A stretch of 8,812 nt of DNA. Source: Candidatus Levyibacteriota bacterium (lineage in GTDB: Bacteria; Patescibacteria; Microgenomatia; Levybacterales; UBA12049). Shown here one piece after another: positions 1 to 6,325 of the stretch (position 1 is the first letter of the stretch; each line of letters starts with the position of its first letter). A program made the position numbers and the translations under genes. The stretch spans positions 1-8,812 of the forward strand of contig PPGL01000066.1 of NCBI GenBank assembly GCA_003173915.1, read 5' to 3'. The notes under the pieces were generated by a model that worked only from the letters and a program-made list of their open reading frames with translations, did not search any database and was not told the origin of the DNA.

Positions 1-729
1 TGGGACGGTTCGGATGAGAGTTTATACAGTAGAGAAGGAGTGCCACCTTTTACACTACCAGAACTTCTTCGTGGAAAAAATTGGGAAAGATATTTTCATA
101 TAAAAATAGATGATGAGTCTGTTGGAAGAACAGCACAGGCTGGTTTTACTGGTGCATATGATTACTTAGCTGAAAATGTAGAAAAGTTACAAGAACTAGT
201 TGCAAGAGAGTTAGCAGAGCAATCTGTACAACCTGTAGCTGTAAATTCCCCTACTCCAGCAATCGTAACAAAATCTCGATTTTTATTCCAAGAGCCTGAA
301 GTTACCGTTGACTCAGATCATCCTATTATGCAAATGAGGCGAACCTCCGCTATGTTTGCAAAAGTTGTTGCAGAAGTTGCTCCAGCTGAAGGACCTTTGG
401 CAGAAAGTGAGCAATTGTCCCGAGAATGGGCTGCATTGAGAGACGAGTCTGACGGGTATGATAGAGATGGACATACACCACCTACAAGAGGTAGAGATCT
501 TTCCTGGTTGCCAGGTTCCCTCAGTTTTCATGAAAGACAACAGCCTGGATTAACACTTGATGAAGTTACTTCATTAGCACATAAAATAGGAGGGTATGTT
601 GTCCCGTTGCAAGATGGTAGGTATGGTCTTTTCCAAGGAGACCAAGCTGCAATGGAAAGATTTGAAGCAGAGCGAAAGCATTTGGGTGGTAGATTACCTA
701 CTACATTCAATTTAATAACTTCATTATAA
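1..729 (+). CDS. Unrecognised protein, 5' end cut by window edge
   Basis: The reading frame is open from base 1, and the stop is TAA at 727-729, so 242 residues are visible and the true start lies upstream. A GTG at base 40 could be read as a start, but the purine-rich AGAAGGA abuts it with no spacing and 13 sensible codons precede it (WDGSDESLYSREG), so I treat the gene as partial. I do not recognise the family. No signal peptide or membrane segment is visible. The first ~65 residues look folded, with a helix-rich stretch (YDYLAENVEKLQELVARELAE). The middle is Ala/Glu/Ser-rich and probably flexible. The last ~75 residues carry a Trp/Pro motif (SWLPGSLSFHER) and a strand-like GGYVVPLQDGRYGLF. 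The next gene follows on the same strand 133 bases downstream but has its own promoter. Being a real gene is likely from frame length and composition; function is unknown. Confidence 0.8.
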   Translation, partial: WDGSDESLYSREGVPPFTLPELLRGKNWERYFHIKIDDESVGRTAQAGFTGAYDYLAENVEKLQELVARELAEQSVQPVAVNSPTPAIVTKSRFLFQEPEVTVDSDHPIMQMRRTSAMFAKVVAEVAPAEGPLAESEQLSREWAALRDESDGYDRDGHTPPTRGRDLSWLPGSLSFHERQQPGLTLDEVTSLAHKIGGYVVPLQDGRYGLFQGDQAAMERFEAERKHLGGRLPTTFNLITSL

Positions 730-825
730 GTTAAACAATAATTAGAAACTAATTTCTTCTCTCTCAAATTTTAAATTCAGCCCAAGCAAGCATTTTATAC
801 AGGATAAAGGATTAATTTTAATTTC

Positions 826-854
826 TTGTTATAGATCATGAAATCTGATAGAAT
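826..854 (+). promoter_or_regulatory. Predicted sigma70-type promoter for the 863-2101 gene
   Basis: TTGTTA at 826-831 (4 of 6 to TTGACA), a 17-bp spacer, and TAGAAT at 849-854 (5 of 6 to TATAAT) preceded by TGA, an extended -10. The -10 ends 8 bases before the ATG at 863, so transcription should begin within about 3 nt of the start codon. The TTG at 854 overlaps the -10 box and therefore cannot be the start if this promoter is real. Prediction by eye only. Confidence 0.55.
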
Positions 855-862
855 TGAATATT

Positions 863-2101
863 ATGAGCCGAGAAAGAGCATTAGTAGCACCTGTGCAGTT
901 AGTACACCTAGAAGCAGCAGGTCAAGCAGTAATGGGGTCATTACAAGTTGGTAGAGGTCCCAGTTCTATTAAGCCGTTGGTTGAAATCTCTCAATATTAC
1001 ATTGGTGTAAGATCAGATAAAGAAAAAGAATATGTTGTGTCAGACGAGGAAGCAAGCGCTCTAAATGGAGTTTTGGATATTGTGCTTCGAGTTGGTGCTG
1101 TTTATCACAATAAACCTATTCCAAGTGATATAGAAACTCTTTCTTTTGCTGAAAAGCAGACACGAGTAGCAGAAATATTTCAGCATGAATGGACAAGAAA
1201 TAAAGGATTATCTGCTAAAGATAACCCTTCACGATTATTAAAAGATACACATGCTTTTCTCCTATGGGAGCAAGAACAAATTAATCAGAGCAAAAGATCT
1301 TTGTATCCTAGAGATATTCTTGATCAAGATATTCAAACCATACAATCTATTATGGCAGATGAATCTTTGTCTGATGTAGTAAGTGATTTTGTTGCTGATG
1401 CATATAATTCATTTGTTGATAGAGGTAAGCCAGGGAGCGAAATTATTCGGTTTGTTTCAGCGTCTAATAGTGGTTTGGATCCTAAGGATGCAGAAGAAGA
1501 TGCCAGATTCGGAGCATTATCTAATTCGAGAGTTGATGAGCAAGGAGAACATAAACGAGTGGTTTTAGCTCCTACAATTGGTGTTGCCTCTGGTCGTATA
1601 GGGCCGGCAATTATGTTTGGGCAAAGAAGAACTTCTGATTCCTCTGGATCTGTTGCAGGTGTATCACTAGCCCCCGATGGGAGAGGAAAATTAGATGATC
1701 AACACTTTTTGCAAATGGTGGGTAAAGTAGCGCCCTTGCTCGAAGTTACTGGAGGAATTGATGTTAGAGAATCAGTAGCGTCTCCGGTCAAAGCATCTTC
1801 AGGAGTTGTGACTGCTCCTCCAACAATTGAATCAAGAACTGTATCTCCAGGAGAAGCAGATGTCAACTTGGTGAATGAGGCACATGATTCAGTGAAAGCC
1901 CCAACCCTTACTATGACACAAATTAGAGAGCTATATCGTCCTTCCTGGTTCGATGGGCCAAAACATCTTTTCACGAAGTTGAGGAAGTGGACTTCTCCAG
2001 ATTTTTGGTTGGACTACCTGGCAGTAACATTTGGCAACGCAGAGGAACCAAAAAAAGATAACACAGAGAGTTTTCTTGCACGTCTAAATATTAAATACTA
2101 A
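863..2101 (+). CDS. Unrecognised 412-residue protein
   Basis: I do not recognise this family. A start at TTG 854 is possible, but it lies on the predicted -10 box, so ATG 863 is preferred; an in-frame TGA at 839-841 bounds the frame. No Shine-Dalgarno is present. There is no signal peptide or membrane helix, so the protein is probably cytoplasmic. The first ~180 residues are mixed helix/strand with charged helices. Residues ~190-345 are rich in Ser, Gly, Val and Pro and look like a linker or low-complexity region. From about residue 351 the tail is aromatic-rich (YRPSWFDGP, then RKWTSPDFWLDYL, Trp at about 362, 376 and 382) and probably folded or an interaction motif. Composition matches its neighbours. 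Together with the preceding gene it forms a tandem pair of large orphans on the same strand. The TAA stop overlaps the opposing gene's TAG by sharing CTAA at 2098-2101. Confidence 0.85.
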   Translation: MSRERALVAPVQLVHLEAAGQAVMGSLQVGRGPSSIKPLVEISQYYIGVRSDKEKEYVVSDEEASALNGVLDIVLRVGAVYHNKPIPSDIETLSFAEKQTRVAEIFQHEWTRNKGLSAKDNPSRLLKDTHAFLLWEQEQINQSKRSLYPRDILDQDIQTIQSIMADESLSDVVSDFVADAYNSFVDRGKPGSEIIRFVSASNSGLDPKDAEEDARFGALSNSRVDEQGEHKRVVLAPTIGVASGRIGPAIMFGQRRTSDSSGSVAGVSLAPDGRGKLDDQHFLQMVGKVAPLLEVTGGIDVRESVASPVKASSGVVTAPPTIESRTVSPGEADVNLVNEAHDSVKAPTLTMTQIRELYRPSWFDGPKHLFTKLRKWTSPDFWLDYLAVTFGNAEEPKKDNTESFLARLNIKY

Positions 2102-2856
2102 TACGTTTCGTAGGAAAGGGTAACGGTTACAGACACACTATTTTCTCCAGGAGTTACATTGCTTGGTTGTCCCCCACCTAGTCCTGCGGATTTTGCATCA
2201 AGTGCCATAACGGGCATTGGCTGAATTATTCCACCAAAGTTTTCTTGCACATCTTCAATTTTTCCCAAATGAAATCCTGCAATTTGGGCAAGGCTTTCTG
2301 CTTTTGCTTTTGCTTCATTTACCGCGTCCTGACGGGCAGAATTCTCTAATTTTTTCTGTGTTGCATCATCAAATCCAAAGGAAACTTGATTGACAATAAT
2401 TGCTCCACTTGCAGTAATGGTGTCAAGAAGCGAATTTACTTTGTCCAGTTGGGTTACTTTAAGCTGTACAGTTTGGGAGACTTCGTATCCTGTTATCGTT
2501 TGAGATAGTGCTTGAGGGTTGAGTTGTGGATTGACACTATAATCGGTTGTTTTGATATCTTTTGTATCTATTTCCTGCTTTTGTAGTGCACTTATAACTC
2601 CAGCAATTGCAGTATTTGTTTGGTTTTGTGCATCTGCGACTGTTGGAGCTTGTTTGGTTACTCCAAATGTAATGGTTGCTTGGTTTGGTACAGCTGTTGC
2701 CTTACCTTCCCCACTCACCTGAAATGAGGCTTGTTTGGTGGTTTGGGTACTATTTATATATAAGGGGAAAGGGCCTGCGAGTTTGGTGAAGGCAAAAAGG
2801 AGGATAAAGGCAAAAAGCAGAATAGCAAAAGGATTGTATGCGTCTTTGGAGAACAT
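2098..2856 (-). CDS. SIMPL-domain (DUF541) membrane-anchored protein
   Basis: Encodes 252 residues from the ATG at 2856. The N-terminus (residues ~9-27, PFAILLFAFILLFAFTKLA) is a hydrophobic anchor or uncleaved signal, so the rest should face outside the membrane. The SIMPL domain follows, recognisable from FQVSGEGKATAVPNQATITFGV, the Asn-pairing segment IKTTDYSVNPQ, ITGYEVSQTVQLKV, the helix ARQDAVNEAKAKAESLAQIAG and the closing strand SVSVTVTLSYETY. Length fits the family (about 230-250 residues). SIMPL proteins are periplasmic or surface proteins of poorly defined role (BP26/OmpA-like assembly, oxidative stress in some species), so no precise function is claimed. The frame stays open to 2991, but those 45 extra codons run through an intergenic repeat and across the promoter, so I exclude them. 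The gene is monocistronic and ends in a 4-bp tail-to-tail overlap with the 863-2101 gene. Family assignment is confident. Confidence 0.93.
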   Translation of the reverse strand: MFSKDAYNPFAILLFAFILLFAFTKLAGPFPLYINSTQTTKQASFQVSGEGKATAVPNQATITFGVTKQAPTVADAQNQTNTAIAGVISALQKQEIDTKDIKTTDYSVNPQLNPQALSQTITGYEVSQTVQLKVTQLDKVNSLLDTITASGAIIVNQVSFGFDDATQKKLENSARQDAVNEAKAKAESLAQIAGFHLGKIEDVQENFGGIIQPMPVMALDAKSAGLGGGQPSNVTPGENSVSVTVTLSYETY

Positions 2857-2862
2857 ATAGTT

Positions 2863-2891
2863 AGCATAATAGGTTTTAAAACAAGAAGCAA
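2863..2891 (-). promoter_or_regulatory. Predicted promoter for the SIMPL-domain gene
   Basis: On the minus strand TTGCTT (bases 2891-2886; 3 of 6 to consensus), a 17-bp spacer and TATGCT (2868-2863; 4 of 6), ending exactly 6 bases before the ATG at 2856, which puts +1 on the A of the start codon. A better hexamer, TATTAT (2871-2866), lies 3 bp further upstream and would give a 2-3 nt leader. Either supports ATG 2856 as the start. No Shine-Dalgarno is present. Confidence 0.5.
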
Positions 2892-2901
2892 GATATATTT
2901 T

Positions 2902-2969
2902 GTCATCCTGGCTTGTCCAGGATCCTTCAACGATTCTGGATGCGCTCATTCTTCGCTTACCAGAATGAC
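2902..2969. repeat. Intergenic repeat with two hairpins (GTCATCCTGG ... CCAGAATGAC)
   Basis: The ends form an imperfect terminal inverted repeat: GTCATCCTGG (2902-2911) against CCAGAATGAC (2960-2969), 9 of 10 paired. Inside, ATCCTGG/CCAGGAT (2905-2911 with 2917-2923) and ATTCTGG/CCAGAAT (2933-2939 with 2960-2966) each make a perfect 7-bp stem, so two adjacent hairpins compete with one long fold. This style (GTCATCCTG ... CCAGGATCCTTC) resembles dispersed intergenic repeats found in many bacterial genomes. A related piece lies at 7175-7224. It separates the methyltransferase stop from the SIMPL promoter and might act as a weak transcription boundary; there is no T-run to make a classic terminator. 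Confidence 0.7.
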
Positions 2970-3005
2970 GATTATCACAGTGTCTGTTCAAGTAACAAAA
3001 TTGTT

Positions 3006-4037
3006 TTAGGAGTTATGATTTGGAAGTTCTTGGTTTTCAATCCAAATATATGTATCTTTAAACTTCATGACTCTTTCTCCATTTTTGTCTGTAATACTGG
3101 TGAGTAATTTTCCTACTTCTTTTTGCTCTCTCGGGGTAAGACTATTCCAATCTTTTCGCAATATGAAGCTTAGAAGTAATTTCCCTTCATCACTTGGCTC
3201 AAAGGTTCCATTTTTTCCCTGGAAACAAGAAGATACGTCTGTTCTTGCTTCAATAACTTCTTTCGTGTAAGCAACTCCTAATGTTTCTAAGGTTGTTGCG
3301 ATTTGTTCGCCTGTTCGCTCTTTTGTTCTATGAAGACGTGGAGACCATTTACTTCTTATGGTAAAGTTGTCACTTTGCTCTGATTGTAGTGCAATCAGTC
3401 CAAGGCCACCTTCCTTGATAGCGTCAACAAATTTTAATAATGAATTATTATCTCTATTTGCTTTCTTCCCATCTGCCCAGTCAGGGATGTAATATCCTAC
3501 ATGTGATGCAATAATCAAATCAGAAGGAGGTGGAGTATATTCTGTACTCTGAAATGGGAGTTGGGAGTAGTTATTTCGATAAAAAGGGATACCATTTTTT
3601 TGTGCACTCGCAAGAAATTCTCTTCTAAGTTGTGCAGACGGATCTTCACAGGTAATAGTAATGTTTGCGCCCCGAAGCGCTTTCAGTTCTTGGGTAAGAG
3701 GTATTTCTAGGCCTCCATTACCTGCTCCGACGTAGGTAGCAGTAAAGTGGTACAAGCTATCTTGTAAGTGTCTTCGTAATGTTTCGTGATTGTTAATGCC
3801 ATCGAGAACTGCTTGTAGGGTTACTGGTTTTTGATTTGTGTGGCGTAGAAATGCTCCAAACCATTCGTTGTGAGATGTAAATGTGGCTTGTTGCTCATGT
3901 CTTCTTTGTCGTCGTAACGATGCACCTCCTCGGAGAAAGTCTCCAATAATAGTTTCTTTTCCTACGAAGTTTCCTTCCTTTTTGTTTCCAATCCATCGAA
4001 TATAAGGTCGGCTTGTACCTTCGGGTGCTTTTGACAT
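3006..4037 (-). CDS. Class I SAM-dependent methyltransferase
   Basis: Encodes 343 residues. A Rossmann-type methyltransferase core begins near residue 95. Motif I is TYVGAGNGGLEI (glycines at 104-109). The acidic residue ending strand 2 is in ITITCEDPS (E131/D132). Motif IV-like DLIIASHVGYYIPDW spans 173-187, and EGGLGLIALQSE (209-220) is the strand after the central helix. This order, with HVGYYIPDW after the fourth strand and a conserved DVSSCF near 267, recalls histamine-N-methyltransferase-like enzymes, but the substrate cannot be told. About 95 basic residues precede the core (RGGASLRRQRRHEQQ), longer than a bare methyltransferase, and may bind the substrate or a partner. The start ATG sits 6 bases after a predicted -10 box; no Shine-Dalgarno. 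It is transcribed divergently from the membrane-protein gene at 4134, with 96 bp between them. Fold confident, specificity unknown. Confidence 0.85.
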   Translation of the reverse strand: MSKAPEGTSRPYIRWIGNKKEGNFVGKETIIGDFLRGGASLRRQRRHEQQATFTSHNEWFGAFLRHTNQKPVTLQAVLDGINNHETLRRHLQDSLYHFTATYVGAGNGGLEIPLTQELKALRGANITITCEDPSAQLRREFLASAQKNGIPFYRNNYSQLPFQSTEYTPPPSDLIIASHVGYYIPDWADGKKANRDNNSLLKFVDAIKEGGLGLIALQSEQSDNFTIRSKWSPRLHRTKERTGEQIATTLETLGVAYTKEVIEARTDVSSCFQGKNGTFEPSDEGKLLLSFILRKDWNSLTPREQKEVGKLLTSITDKNGERVMKFKDTYIWIENQELPNHNS

Positions 4038-4043
4038 AGGCTA

Positions 4044-4072
4044 TTTATAGCATATGTTTGTTTGGATATCAA
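4044..4072 (-). promoter_or_regulatory. Predicted promoter for the methyltransferase gene
   Basis: On the minus strand TTGATA (4072-4067; 5 of 6), a 17-bp spacer and TATAAA (4049-4044; 5 of 6) preceded by TGC, an extended -10. Six bases separate the -10 from the ATG at 4037, so +1 would be the A of the start codon. This is one of the strongest promoters in the window by consensus match. Confidence 0.7.
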
Positions 4073-4098
4073 TATTATAAGATGTTAATCGCCTACAC

Positions 4099-4127
4099 TT
4101 GCTTTTTAATTATGAAATTTTCATACT
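4099..4127 (+). promoter_or_regulatory. Predicted promoter for the 4134 membrane-protein gene
   Basis: TTGCTT (4099-4104; 3 of 6), a 17-bp spacer and CATACT (4122-4127; 4 of 6), then 6 bases to the ATG at 4134. The match is weak by sequence, but the geometry is the same as at the other units. It lies back to back with the methyltransferase promoter; the two -35 boxes are 26 bp apart. Confidence 0.45.
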
Positions 4128-4133
4128 CAGTAT

Positions 4134-5093
4134 ATGAAGACAAAAAAATCGTCTGTAGAAGAAGCATTGTTTAGAGCAACTGGAGCATGGGTGGCAACAG
4201 TGCTTAGTTATACACTTTTTAACTATGCTATTGTTTTAGCAAGTGGAACACTCACAGCAAGCGCAGTGATGAATTTTATTGGAGGACTACTTCGTCTTCC
4301 TGAGCTTATCCGAAATCACAGCTATTCAAAACAAACAATTCTCATTGGTGTTTTGGGTGGGATTTGTTTGCTCCTTATTGCTGCTCCATTATGGCTTGCT
4401 TATCAAATTTCAGGTGGATCAGGAATTATTCTTACTATTGTGTATGATTCAATGTTGGTTTCTGTTTGTCTTATTGGTCCATTTGTGGGACTTATTCCAA
4501 AGCCGGATAGAAAAGGCATGTTCATTATTTTTTGTATTGCTTGCTTGGCTGCTTTTCGTGTACTGTATCACCACAGTGAAATTCACTGGACAAATTGGCT
4601 TGTTTTATTCGTTTTTCTTATCACAGTTGGATATATGGGTTTTAATATGGCAGTGAAGAAATCAAAACAGTCTGTTGTTGCACAAATCGTAATGAATTGG
4701 ATTGGCGCACTTTTACTATTGCTTTTTTCTCTTGGTTTGTGGTCGAGCACGAAGCTTTTGGGAGTAAAGTGTTCGGTTTCATGCAATATATGGGAATTTA
4801 GCCCAGCAACAAATATTGCAATCTTATTAGGTGGTGTTGCAATTTATTGTATTGTGCGGTTTTTGGCTATGCTCTACGTACAACTGAATATGCAAAAAGT
4901 TTCAGGTATTCGTTTTAATTTAAGTGGCTTTACCATGCCGCTTGTCTATGAGGGTTTAGTTGTTTTTGGAGCAATAACACTTTCATATGTACTACACAAA
5001 AATATTTCACTTGTTGATATTATTATTAGTGTTTTTATGCTCCTGTTGGTAATTGAAGACATGAAACATCATGTTGTAAAGCACAAGATATAA
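4134..5093 (+). CDS. Polytopic membrane protein, DMT/EamA-like transporter (tentative)
   Basis: Encodes 319 residues with about nine or ten hydrophobic segments (approximately 15-55, 68-90, 95-120, 128-145, 151-171, 180-203, 226-252, 264-287 and 291-310), short polar loops and a basic C-terminus (HHVVKHKI). The two halves look like a duplication: AVMNFIGGLL near residue 44 and IVMNWIGALL near residue 186. The last two segments (SGFTMPLVYEGLVVFGAITL, then ISLVDIIISVFMLLLVI) follow the pattern of the closing helix pair of drug/metabolite transporters. I therefore favour a DMT-superfamily exporter or permease of unknown substrate, but none of the family's motifs is diagnostic here and another 10-helix family is possible. 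The ATG lies 6 bases after a predicted -10 box and has no Shine-Dalgarno. It converges on pyrE with only 15 bp between the stops. Confidence 0.75.
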   Translation: MKTKKSSVEEALFRATGAWVATVLSYTLFNYAIVLASGTLTASAVMNFIGGLLRLPELIRNHSYSKQTILIGVLGGICLLLIAAPLWLAYQISGGSGIILTIVYDSMLVSVCLIGPFVGLIPKPDRKGMFIIFCIACLAAFRVLYHHSEIHWTNWLVLFVFLITVGYMGFNMAVKKSKQSVVAQIVMNWIGALLLLLFSLGLWSSTKLLGVKCSVSCNIWEFSPATNIAILLGGVAIYCIVRFLAMLYVQLNMQKVSGIRFNLSGFTMPLVYEGLVVFGAITLSYVLHKNISLVDIIISVFMLLLVIEDMKHHVVKHKI

Positions 5094-5108
5094 AAGAAGG
5101 ATTATTAA

Positions 5109-5759
5109 TTATTTTTGAGCAGCCTTTTTTGCTTCGAGATATTTTTTCCCATGTCCTACATTAACATTTACTGGTTTTCCTTCTTTACACATTGGGCATT
5201 CTGATTCGTCCCATGCTTCTGCTTTGAGTATTGCGAGACTATCAAATGGGACTCCCATCATGTCTGAATTTACTTGTTCTGGGTTTCTATTCACCATTAC
5301 GGAAACTCCAACAACGTTTCCTCCTGCACTTTTTACTGTATTTACTACTTTCAGTACCGAACCTCCTGTTGTGGTCAGATCTTCAATAACCAACACATTT
5401 TTCCCAGCAACTAACTTATCATATCCTCTGGTAAATATTTGGTTTTTTTCTGCGTCCTTTTCTGTATATACTCCTAATATTTCTTTGCCTGTTAGCTTGG
5501 ATAAATGATATGCAGTCCAGGTTTCAAGAACTATTCCTCCAAGCGATGGGGCTGCAACAACATCAATTGCTAGATTTTTATGCGTTTGCGCAAATAACTC
5601 GCCGATACGTGATGTTTCCATAGTGTGTGGGTAAACTGCATCTTTATTAATGTATACCTTTCCGTGTTTGCCAGATGTGTAGACAAAATGATCGTCTGTA
5701 ATAACTGCGCCAACTTTTCGGAGAATATCGAGGACTTCGTTATTGATTTGGTCGTTCAT
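5109..5759 (-). CDS. pyrE: Orotate phosphoribosyltransferase
   Basis: Encodes 216 residues. It transfers the phosphoribosyl group of PRPP to orotate to give OMP, the fifth step of de novo pyrimidine synthesis. Visible hallmarks are the orotate/PRPP segment YTSGKHGKVYINKD (27-40), a VVAAPSLGG loop (67-75) and the PRPP-binding motif VLVIEDLTTTGGS (122-134) with the paired acidic residues E126/D127. The C-terminus has an extra segment, ECPMCKEGKPVNVNVGHGKKYLEAK (187-211), carrying a CxxC pair. I recall similar tails in some bacterial OPRT-type enzymes (Thermus-type), where they are usually annotated without a function. It is the last gene of the pyrF-LOG-pyrE operon and starts in an ATGA overlap with the LOG gene; there is no Shine-Dalgarno, so expression probably depends on translational coupling. 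A related PRTase with a different base specificity is possible, but pyrF in the operon favours orotate. Confidence 0.92.
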   Translation of the reverse strand: MNDQINNEVLDILRKVGAVITDDHFVYTSGKHGKVYINKDAVYPHTMETSRIGELFAQTHKNLAIDVVAAPSLGGIVLETWTAYHLSKLTGKEILGVYTEKDAEKNQIFTRGYDKLVAGKNVLVIEDLTTTGGSVLKVVNTVKSAGGNVVGVSVMVNRNPEQVNSDMMGVPFDSLAILKAEAWDESECPMCKEGKPVNVNVGHGKKYLEAKKAAQK

Positions 5760-6325
5760 TTGTATGAATTATTACAGTAAATGATTTGTTTGTCAACTGA
5801 TTTTTCTAAGTGTGTAAACACGTCTTCTGGTGTTTGAGCAAAAAATATTAGATCATTTAACGATTTAGTAAGAAAGCCTTCCTTCTCCATTTTCTCAAGT
5901 TGTATTTTTAGTCCTTCATAAAAATTATCAGTATTTAGGACAACAATTGGCTTGGTATGCATTCCATGCTTTTTTAGCTCTAGCATTTCTGTTACCTCGT
6001 CAAGTGTTCCAATGCCTCCAACCAAAACAACAATTGCGTCACTTCTTTCAAGCATTGTTGCTTTTCTTTCTCCAAGCGTTTTGGCAATAATCATTTCATC
6101 TGCATCTTTTCGCGCGTCTTGTTTGAGATGTTCGATAGAAACACCAATCAATTTGCCACCATTTTCTTGGACTTCTGAGGCAATAATTTTCATAAGACCT
6201 TTATCCGAGCCTCCCCAGACTAAATGATATCCTTTTTCTGCAAGAAGACGAGCTAAAGTTTGGGCTGGTTTGGTATATTTTTCTTCGAGCTGATTTGCAG
6301 AACAAAAAACAGCGATGTATTTCAT
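5756..6325 (-). CDS. LOG-family nucleoside 5'-monophosphate phosphoribohydrolase
   Basis: Encodes 189 residues, the usual size for a single-domain LOG protein (TIGR00730-type Rossmann-like fold). Signature elements: KYIAVFCSANQ at the N-terminus, GGSDKGLM (38-45), GERKATMLERSDAIVVL (85-101) and VGGIGTLDEVTEML (102-115), equivalent to the PGGxGTxxE active-site motif with Val replacing the usual Pro; R87 and E110 are the expected catalytic or binding residues. The family cleaves the N-glycosidic bond of nucleoside monophosphates, releasing base and ribose 5-phosphate. Plant LOG and many bacterial homologues act on cytokinin monophosphates or AMP, while PpnN acts on pyrimidine and purine monophosphates. 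Its place between pyrF and pyrE, with ATGA overlaps at both ends, suggests a pyrimidine nucleotide substrate, but that is inference. The annotation 'lysine decarboxylase' sometimes given to the family is historical and wrong. Confidence 0.9.
   Translation of the reverse strand: MKYIAVFCSANQLEEKYTKPAQTLARLLAEKGYHLVWGGSDKGLMKIIASEVQENGGKLIGVSIEHLKQDARKDADEMIIAKTLGERKATMLERSDAIVVLVGGIGTLDEVTEMLELKKHGMHTKPIVVLNTDNFYEGLKIQLEKMEKEGFLTKSLNDLIFFAQTPEDVFTHLEKSVDKQIIYCNNSYK

Noticed and set aside
740..754. AATTAG-AAA-CTAATT hairpin after the first orphan gene as a terminator
   Set aside because: Only six A/T-rich pairs with a 3-base loop and a TTCTTCTCTC tail; too weak to call.
854..862. TTG at 854 as the start of the 412-residue orphan
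   Set aside because: Its T is the last base of the predicted TAGAAT -10 box, so it would precede the transcription start; ATG 863 is a better codon with the same frame.
838..954. Short plus-strand frame from the ATG at 838 (about 38 codons, ending TAG)
   Set aside because: Out of frame with the long orphan gene, Ser/Arg-rich and low in complexity, and it begins inside the promoter spacer.
2857..2991. 45-codon N-terminal extension of the SIMPL protein (start at 2991)
   Set aside because: It translates the inverted-repeat element and the predicted promoter, is Cys/Arg/His-rich unlike the rest, and would bury the membrane anchor; ATG 2856 sits exactly where the predicted mRNA starts.
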